NCBI GenBank assembly: GCA_017420605.1
Contig: JAFOIS010000062.1
Span: forward strand, 1-5,454
Origin: Lachnospiraceae bacterium
Lineage (GTDB): Bacteria; Bacillota; Clostridia; Lachnospirales; Lachnospiraceae
Length of the DNA: 5,454 nucleotides
Direction: 5' to 3'
Shown here: positions 1-4,546 of the stretch, one piece after another
Layout of the letters: each line of letters starts with the position of its first letter
Numbering within the stretch: position 1 is the stretch's first letter
Notes under the pieces: model-generated
Seen by the model: only the letters and a program-made list of their open reading frames with translations
What the model was told of the DNA's origin: nothing
Databases searched by the model: none
Program-made: the position numbers and the translations under genes

Positions 1-51
1 GATCTGAAGCGCCCGCATACACGGATAATGACACGGACGGCCCCACGGGCC

Positions 52-58
52 GGAAGGG
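52..58 (+). promoter_or_regulatory. ribosome binding site of the Hsp70-like gene
   Basis: GGAAGGG directly abuts the first ATG (59), which leaves no spacer. It lies 9 nt before the second in-frame ATG (68), a normal spacing. This suggests that position 68 (protein beginning MDRYYGFDLG) is the main start. In the gene's frame, stop codons TAA and TGA at 26-31 close the upstream side, so no longer N terminus is possible. Confidence 0.6.
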
Positions 59-74
59 ATGGATCGGATGGATC
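57..74 (+). repeat. 9-bp tandem duplication across the start codon
   Basis: GGATGGATC occurs twice back to back (57-65 and 66-74). The unit contains ATG, so the duplication is in frame and creates the protein start Met-Asp-Arg-Met-Asp-Arg. It places a second possible start codon 9 nt downstream of the first. Confidence 0.9.
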
Positions 75-1978
75 GATATTACGGATTTGACCTGGGAGAT
101 GCGGAAAGCTGTATCGCACGGCTTGACAGGGACGGCGCATCGCCGGATATCCTGACCGTCGGCGACGCGAAAAGCTTTATTACCGCTTATGCGCTTCTCC
201 AGAACGGGGAGCTCCTTATCGGCGAAAACGCCTGCTACGCCGCCAATGCCCAGATCCGGGAGGTCCGCTTCAAAAGCCGGTACCTTACCGATGCGGCGAG
301 CAAAAAGAAGGTGCGCCGGTTCGCCGGCGGCGTTCTCGGCAAGCTGTACGAGAGCGGCGATCTTGTAAAGGACGAGGACTGCTGCTTCTACATCGGGTGC
401 CCTGCCGGCTGGGACGCCGTATCGCGCGAGGAATACCGCGCGATCTTCGAAGACGCCGGCTTTCCGCCGCTCCGGATCCTTTCGGAGTCCCGCGCGGCGC
501 TCGTTTCCGCCTGCCGTTCGAAGCATCTGCAGGTCGGCTACGACATTCTTTCCCGTCCTGTGCTCGTCATCGACATCGGCTCCTCCACGACGGATTTCGC
601 GTTCATCGAAAACGGAAAAGAAGTGGCGCTCAAGACCGCCGGGGAAGTCGTGCTCGGCGGGGGCCTTATGGACGAGGCCCTGCTTGCGCACGCCATAGAA
701 AATTCAAACCGTTCCGATAAGATCCGCAAATTCTTCGCGGACAATGCCGCCTGGAAGAATTACTGCGACTTCGCCGCGCGCCACCTGAAGGAAAAGTATT
801 TCACAGACGAGGAATACTGGTCGGCGCACAGCTGCACGGAGTCGGTCATGCTGCCGTCCGGCGCGCTGCCGCTCCGGCTCCGCCTTTCGATCGACCCGGA
901 GGTGGCCGCGTCCCTTACCGAAGGCCCGCTTCCCTCCCTTTCCGGCCGCTCCTTCCGCGAAGTCTTCTCCGACAGCCTCTCCGACGTCCGGGAAAAACTC
1001 GGCGCCTCGCTTCCGGAGCTCATTTTCCTCACCGGCGGCGTCGCAAAGATGCCGGTCATCCGCACCTATGTGCAGGAGGCGTTCCCGGAAGCCGTCGTGA
1101 TCACCGCCTCCGAGCCCGCCTTCTCCGTGGCAAAGGGGCTTGCGTACTGCGGCAAGATCGACGACGATCTCCGCGCATTCAAAGCGGAGCTTTCGGAACT
1201 CGTACGTTCCTCCGTCGTCGAGGAGATCGTGCGCAGCCACATTTCCGATCTGTACCGCGAAACCGTCAACGTCCTCGTCGAACCGGTCCTCCGCCATGCG
1301 GCGCTGCCGGTCTTTGACCGCTGGAAGAGCGGCGAGATCCGGAAGCTGTCCGAGATCGACGGGATCCTCGCCGACGAGATCCGGGATTATCTTCTGACCG
1401 ACGAGGCGAAACAGCTCCTCATCGAACCGATCGCGAAATGGCTCGTGCCCGTGTCCGCCGACCTTGAAGAGCATACCATGCCGATCTGCGCGAAATACAG
1501 CATTCCGTACCGTTCGCTCTCCCTTACATCGTATCTTTCGATCTCCGACCTTGAGATCCGGATCGACACGAAGAACATTTTCGCGGTCGAAGAGATCACC
1601 TGGCTGATCGACGCCCTGATCTCGGTCGTGGTCGGGCTTCTGTGCGGCGGCTCCGGCATCGCGCTTATTTCCGGCGGCGCCCCGGGGATCATCGCCGGCA
1701 CGTTTTTCTCGCTCGTACTGCTCGTCCTCGGGCAGGGCCAGATGGAAAAAGCCCTGCTGCACGTAGACATCCCGAACGTGATGCGCAAGCTCGTCCGCCG
1801 CGGGTCGTTCGAATCCCGCATGGACAACATGAAGGACGAGATCTGCGCGAACTTCTACAAGAGCCTCGAAGAGGAGAAGAACGAGGAGATCTCGGTCCGT
1901 ATGATCGACGATATTTCCGTGCAGATCGAACAGTGTCTGACGAAAATGGCGGAGATCGTCGAGATCCCGTTCGGCTGA
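59..1978 (+). CDS. Hsp70/actin-fold ATPase with C-terminal membrane hairpin
   Basis: The 639-residue product (636 if started at 68) is predicted to bind and hydrolyse ATP. Its actin/Hsp70 motifs appear in order: phosphate-1 YGFDLGD (8-14); a candidate catalytic lysine at Lys72; CPAGW (114-118); ESRAAL (143-148), resembling the Hsp70 'EPTAAA' connect region; phosphate-2 DIGSSTTDF (172-180), followed by LGGGLMDEAL; and adenosine motif LTGGVAKMP (324-332). The DnaK phosphate-2 GGGT is GSST here. Residues 365-510 look helical and charged. Residues about 515-531 and 540-558 form two hydrophobic helices separated by a Gly/Ser-rich turn, then an 80-residue charged helical tail. No DnaK-like beta substrate-binding domain or EEVD-type tail is visible. 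No signal peptide is seen, so the ATPase domain is probably cytoplasmic and tethered to the membrane. It stands alone on this strand and its upstream partners lie outside the window. The fold is clear, the cellular role unknown. Confidence 0.85.
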   Translation: MDRMDRYYGFDLGDAESCIARLDRDGASPDILTVGDAKSFITAYALLQNGELLIGENACYAANAQIREVRFKSRYLTDAASKKKVRRFAGGVLGKLYESGDLVKDEDCCFYIGCPAGWDAVSREEYRAIFEDAGFPPLRILSESRAALVSACRSKHLQVGYDILSRPVLVIDIGSSTTDFAFIENGKEVALKTAGEVVLGGGLMDEALLAHAIENSNRSDKIRKFFADNAAWKNYCDFAARHLKEKYFTDEEYWSAHSCTESVMLPSGALPLRLRLSIDPEVAASLTEGPLPSLSGRSFREVFSDSLSDVREKLGASLPELIFLTGGVAKMPVIRTYVQEAFPEAVVITASEPAFSVAKGLAYCGKIDDDLRAFKAELSELVRSSVVEEIVRSHISDLYRETVNVLVEPVLRHAALPVFDRWKSGEIRKLSEIDGILADEIRDYLLTDEAKQLLIEPIAKWLVPVSADLEEHTMPICAKYSIPYRSLSLTSYLSISDLEIRIDTKNIFAVEEITWLIDALISVVVGLLCGGSGIALISGGAPGIIAGTFFSLVLLVLGQGQMEKALLHVDIPNVMRKLVRRGSFESRMDNMKDEICANFYKSLEEEKNEEISVRMIDDISVQIEQCLTKMAEIVEIPFG

Positions 1979-1991
1979 AAGACTACCCTGC

Positions 1992-2028
1992 AAAAAACTC
2001 CCGCCCTTCAGGACGGGAGTTTTTCTTT
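1992..2028. terminator. bidirectional intrinsic terminator
   Basis: A stem of 1997-2006 pairs with 2011-2020 (ACTCCCGCCC / GGACGGGAGT, one C-A mismatch) around a TTCA loop. It is flanked by AAAAAA on the left and TTTTTCTTT on the right, so each strand ends in a U-tract after the hairpin. It starts 14 nt after the stop of the plus-strand gene (1978) and lies just beyond the stop of the minus-strand phosphoribosyltransferase (2042). It can therefore terminate both convergent transcripts. Confidence 0.93.
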
Positions 2029-2041
2029 AGTTCGTACAGGC

Positions 2042-2620
2042 TTACTTAATGAATCCCGGAAGCGGGATCCAGTCCAGAGATACTACCGGGATACCCTGGT
2101 ATTCGGTGCGCTTTTCTCCTTCGAGGAGCGCGCATGCGACGACGCTGATCTCAACGCCGATCTTCTTCGTCAGTTCCATCGCCGCGGAGATCGTGCCGCC
2201 GGTGGAAACGACGTCATCGAGGAAGCACAGCTTCTTCCCGCGGAAGCGCTCGTACTTTTCCCTGCCGATCCAGAGTTCCTGTTTGCCGTGCGTTGTGATA
2301 GACGTCACCTCGACGCCGACAGGATCGATCATGAAGGGCTTCCGGCTCTTGCGCAGCTCCAGGTAACGGTCGTGACCGAACTCGGTGCAGATCGCCTGGC
2401 ACAGGCCGCAGGACTTCGTCTGCACGGTCACAAAGCCGTCAAATTCATATCCTTCCAGCTTTTTCTTAAGCTGCGCGGCGGCCTCGCGGTTCCAGCGGGC
2501 TTCCCCTGTCATGTCAAATGAATAGATCGAGAATCCGTCCCCGATGTCAAGAAGCGGGAGCTCCACGGAAAAATCCGGGGACAGATGTACGGTATACGTC
2601 TTTGCCCAATCTGTCTGCAT
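2042..2620 (-). CDS. phosphoribosyltransferase, purine (adenine-type) salvage family
   Basis: This 192-residue cytosolic enzyme probably joins a nucleobase to PRPP to give a nucleoside monophosphate. The type I PRTase signature is clear: hydrophobic strand LCFLDDVVSTGGT (131-143) with the paired Asp135-Asp136 and the PRPP 5'-phosphate loop. Upstream, residues 62-96 (GFVTVQTKSCGL through LRKSRKPFM) occupy the place of the APRT first strand and helix and its 'RK' segment. The LPLLDIGDG stretch near residue 21 also resembles APRT-like N termini. Size fits the family (170-200 aa). The start at 2618-2620 is chosen because AAGGA lies 5 nt upstream (2626-2630). A longer reading to 2740 would overlap the permease gene and lacks family similarity. 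It lies 41 nt downstream of an NCS2-like permease in the same operon, which supports base salvage. The exact base (adenine, xanthine or guanine) cannot be told from sequence. Confidence 0.88.
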   Translation of the reverse strand: MQTDWAKTYTVHLSPDFSVELPLLDIGDGFSIYSFDMTGEARWNREAAAQLKKKLEGYEFDGFVTVQTKSCGLCQAICTEFGHDRYLELRKSRKPFMIDPVGVEVTSITTHGKQELWIGREKYERFRGKKLCFLDDVVSTGGTISAAMELTKKIGVEISVVACALLEGEKRTEYQGIPVVSLDWIPLPGFIK

Positions 2621-2625
2621 GATGA

Positions 2626-2630
2626 TCCTT
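2626..2630 (-). promoter_or_regulatory. ribosome binding site deciding the phosphoribosyltransferase start
   Basis: On the minus strand AAGGA is followed by 5 nt and ATG (2618-2620). It selects the protein start MQTDWAK over the in-frame upstream codons that run into the permease gene. Confidence 0.75.
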
Positions 2631-2636
2631 TCTTTG

Positions 2637-2652
2637 GCGCAGTTTTCTGCGC
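2637..2652 (-). other. intercistronic hairpin between permease and phosphoribosyltransferase
   Basis: On the minus strand GCGCAG-AAAA-CTGCGC forms a perfect 6-bp stem with a 4-nt loop, beginning 9 nt after the permease stop codon and ending 6 nt before the ribosome binding site of the next gene. No U-tract follows, so it is not a standard terminator. It may stabilise the upstream message or tune expression of the second gene; that role is inference. Confidence 0.55.
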
Positions 2653-2661
2653 GCCGGTCCC

Positions 2662-3807
2662 TTATACGAGGCCTACGTAGCTGCCGAGAAGACGGACGAG
2701 CACACCCACGACCATGCCGAGGAACGGGTTCTTCGACCATGCGGTGACGCCGAGCGCCATGAAGCCGGCCATCGAGTTATCGGAAGCGGTAACTGCCTGC
2801 AGGTTCGGCGCGAAAGTCAGCGCGAAACCGATGACCAGAAGGAAACCGGCAATGCTCTGCGCCGGCAGATACTTGCCGAGGCGGCCGACAAGACCCATGA
2901 GGATCAGGATACCGGTGACGGCCATGAAGACGATGCCGCACAGGACCGGCCACGGAGCGCCGGCGGTACCGGAAATGATCGCCTCGATCGGCGGGCCTCC
3001 GAACAGCGCGCTCGGTACGTCCGCAAGGGAGTTGATGATCGAAAGGTGGTCATAGTTCTGCGTCGTATTCGCGATGCTCGCGGTAATGCCGCCGAAGGAA
3101 ATGTTCGCGCCGATGTTCAGCATGACCAGGCTCAGCGCGCCGAGGATCACGGTAAGATTCAGGGTCGGTTTGATAAATTTGAAATCAGACCAGTATTCTT
3201 TCTTCCAGAAACGCCATTCGTTGCTGCTTTCGACAGCTTCGCGGCCTTCCTCCACCGTCGTGGCAAGATCCACCCGCCTCTTCTGCAGGAACAGGAAATC
3301 CGCCGTGGAAACGACGACCGAGATGAAGATCGTCCAGACGACCTTGTTGGGGCTGTTCAGGAAGATCGCGTACGCCGCGATCGCGGACACGACGGAAACG
3401 ATCGTGACGCGCTTTTCCTGCTGGAACATATCCCACGATACGCCCGCGAGAATCAGGCCGACGCCGCTCATCATGCCGTAAACGACCGCTTCGCCCGCGA
3501 AATCGGCGATCTTCGTGACGCCGCCCAGAAGGCCGAGTGTGATCATGATCACAGCCGCGAGCAGGATGGAACTGACGTTGTTGCGGAGATTCTTCTTCAC
3601 GCTGGCGACGGTGATCGTCTCAGCCTGTCCGGAGATCGGGGTGACCGATCCGGTCAGTGTATTGCCGATCGCGCCGACAAAGTACGCAAAGCCGGCGGGC
3701 TTTAAGGCAAATCCGCGGGACTGCGCGTAGAGGAGCTGCGGGACGCCGTTGATGATAACCGCGATCACAGCCAGGATAAAGGGTCCGATGTTGCTCCAGA
3801 TATTCAT
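2662..3807 (-). CDS. NCS2-like nucleobase (purine/xanthine/uracil) permease
   Basis: The 381-residue integral membrane protein has roughly 10-12 hydrophobic segments, for example residues 8-25, 40-57, 80-96, 105-123, 134-174, 217-235, 285-306, 316-333 and 361-378. The loop at about 175-215 is charged and probably cytoplasmic. Two Gly/Pro-rich stretches that look like the unwound substrate-site helices of NCS2 carriers are present: TPISGQAETITVAS (56-69, Gln61/Glu63) and FGGPPIEAIISGTAGAP (269-285, Glu275). NCS2 carriers commonly use a conserved acidic residue there for base binding and proton coupling. At 381 residues it is somewhat shorter than many NCS2 members (about 430). The start at 3805-3807 has a consensus AAGGAGG 9 nt upstream; the in-frame extension to 3864 reads through that site and is rejected. 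The following phosphoribosyltransferase supports nucleobase uptake. Family is fairly sure; substrate is not. Confidence 0.85.
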   Translation of the reverse strand: MNIWSNIGPFILAVIAVIINGVPQLLYAQSRGFALKPAGFAYFVGAIGNTLTGSVTPISGQAETITVASVKKNLRNNVSSILLAAVIMITLGLLGGVTKIADFAGEAVVYGMMSGVGLILAGVSWDMFQQEKRVTIVSVVSAIAAYAIFLNSPNKVVWTIFISVVVSTADFLFLQKRRVDLATTVEEGREAVESSNEWRFWKKEYWSDFKFIKPTLNLTVILGALSLVMLNIGANISFGGITASIANTTQNYDHLSIINSLADVPSALFGGPPIEAIISGTAGAPWPVLCGIVFMAVTGILILMGLVGRLGKYLPAQSIAGFLLVIGFALTFAPNLQAVTASDNSMAGFMALGVTAWSKNPFLGMVVGVLVRLLGSYVGLV

Positions 3808-3816
3808 TTTTGCTAT

Positions 3817-3823
3817 CCTCCTT
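3817..3823 (-). promoter_or_regulatory. ribosome binding site of the permease
   Basis: Consensus AAGGAGG on the minus strand lies 9 nt before the ATG at 3805-3807. It excludes the 19-residue hydrophobic N-terminal extension that the open frame would otherwise allow. Confidence 0.85.
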
Positions 3824-3843
3824 GCCGATAGAAAAAATAAAAA

Positions 3844-3853
3844 GTTTATAAAC
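3844..3853. repeat. 10-bp palindrome in the permease leader
   Basis: GTTTATAAAC is a perfect inverted repeat lying just downstream of the predicted promoter start point and 21 nt upstream of the permease ribosome binding site. The position would suit a repressor operator, but no known regulator motif is recognised. In AT-rich DNA a short palindrome can arise by chance. Confidence 0.35.
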
Positions 3854-3862
3854 AACAGGAAC

Positions 3863-3891
3863 AATATACCGCTGCTTTTTCTAATTTACAA
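3863..3891 (-). promoter_or_regulatory. predicted sigma-A-type promoter for permease-phosphoribosyltransferase
   Basis: On the minus strand a -35-like TTGTAA (3886-3891) and a -10-like TATATT (3863-3868) are separated by exactly 17 nt. Transcription would begin near 3855-3857, giving a leader of about 50 nt before the permease ATG. The surrounding 3825-3900 stretch is strongly AT-rich in an otherwise GC-rich window, as expected of a promoter. The -35 box matches the consensus at only four of six positions. No purine riboswitch fold or PurR box was recognised in the short leader. Confidence 0.5.
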
Positions 3892-3921
3892 TATGTGATT
3901 TTCCCGACTGCCGCAAGTTCC

Positions 3922-4545
3922 TCAATAGAGCTTTGTATACTCGAAATCCGGATCGATGCCGAGGTTTCTTAAGGCGGCCTCCCGTTTTATGTCAACCTCC
4001 GCCTCGTGCGCCAGGTAAAGATTTGCACCGGTCGTGTCGATATCGACCACGAACGGGCCGAGCTCCGAAAGCGTAAGATACCAGGTCGCCTCGATCGAAC
4101 CAAGCTCGTCGAAAAGATCGACGCCTTCCACGCGGATCGAGTTCAGCCAGGCATTCGGGCTCACGCTCTGCGGGGACACATGGACACAGCCTCTTTTGCA
4201 CATTTCCTCCATGGTCGCCTCTCCCATGGTCGTCTTGCCGACGATCATGCGGAGATGCCAGTCGCGCACGGAGGACGCGCCCCATTTCTCGAAGCGGATG
4301 CTCGAGGTCGGCATGAAGGAAACGAGCTTCCAGCCATTCTCTTCCTTCAGCATGATCGGGCCGACGTGGATGAGGAGTTCCCGCTGCCCTGCGGTCTCCG
4401 GCAGCGGATGCTCTTCGTCGAAGATCCACCGGTGCAGGCGCGAACGGCAGGTAAAGGCTTTTCCGCTCACGTAGACGGTGTCGCCCACCCGGAGATCGCG
4501 GATCTCTTCCTCCGAAAACGGAGCCGTCAGATGATATTCCGCCAT
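3922..4545 (-). CDS. ttdB: class I fumarase / L(+)-tartrate dehydratase, beta subunit
   Basis: This 207-residue protein is the C-terminal-type (swivel) subunit of an iron-sulfur hydro-lyase that adds or removes water from a C4 dicarboxylate. Family features run in order: RVGDTVYVSG (19-28); FTCRSRLHR (31-39), aligning with the family T-x-R-D-x-x-H block; LIHVGPIML (58-66); GWKLVSFMPTSSIRFE (71-86), the Thr/Ser-Thr/Ser-x-x-Arg substrate loop; IVGKTTMG (101-108) with the conserved Lys104; and LGPFVVDIDTTGANLY (162-177). The GPI...W.xVS...T-S-x-R block and the IDT-x-G-x-NL ending resemble E. coli TtdB more than fused fumarases. The usual Asp of the R-D-x-x-H block is Ser35 here. The start at 4543-4545 is set by AAAGGAGG 6 nt upstream and lies 1 nt after the alpha-subunit stop. 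Fumarase activity remains possible. Confidence 0.85.
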   Translation of the reverse strand: MAEYHLTAPFSEEEIRDLRVGDTVYVSGKAFTCRSRLHRWIFDEEHPLPETAGQRELLIHVGPIMLKEENGWKLVSFMPTSSIRFEKWGASSVRDWHLRMIVGKTTMGEATMEEMCKRGCVHVSPQSVSPNAWLNSIRVEGVDLFDELGSIEATWYLTLSELGPFVVDIDTTGANLYLAHEAEVDIKREAALRNLGIDPDFEYTKLY

Positions 4546-4546
4546 G

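Noticed and set aside
704..1993. 429-codon open frame on the minus strand
   Set aside because: It is antisense to the Hsp70-like gene. Its translation is low-complexity and charge-rich with no family motif, and the opposite strand has clear ATPase motifs. It is a by-product of GC-rich codon use.
2621..2740. Upstream extension of the phosphoribosyltransferase (40 residues)
   Set aside because: It overlaps the permease 3' end, is Arg-rich and unlike the family. The ATG at 2618-2620 has a good ribosome binding site.
3374..3385. Palindrome CCGCGATCGCGG inside the permease gene
   Set aside because: It is a GC-rich 12-bp palindrome arising from Ala/Ile codons (GCGATCGC). Such words are expected by chance in this composition.
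3046..3705. 219-codon open frame on the plus strand
   Set aside because: Antisense to the permease; the product is rich in Arg, Asp and His with no recognisable domain, while the minus strand encodes a clear membrane carrier.
3808..3860. Purine riboswitch in the permease leader
   Set aside because: The predicted leader is only about 50 nt and shows no three-way-junction stems or conserved purine-aptamer loops.
3808..3864. 19-residue hydrophobic N-terminal extension of the permease
   Set aside because: It spans the consensus AAGGAGG and most of the predicted leader. The ATG at 3805-3807 is correctly spaced and gives a normal carrier N terminus.
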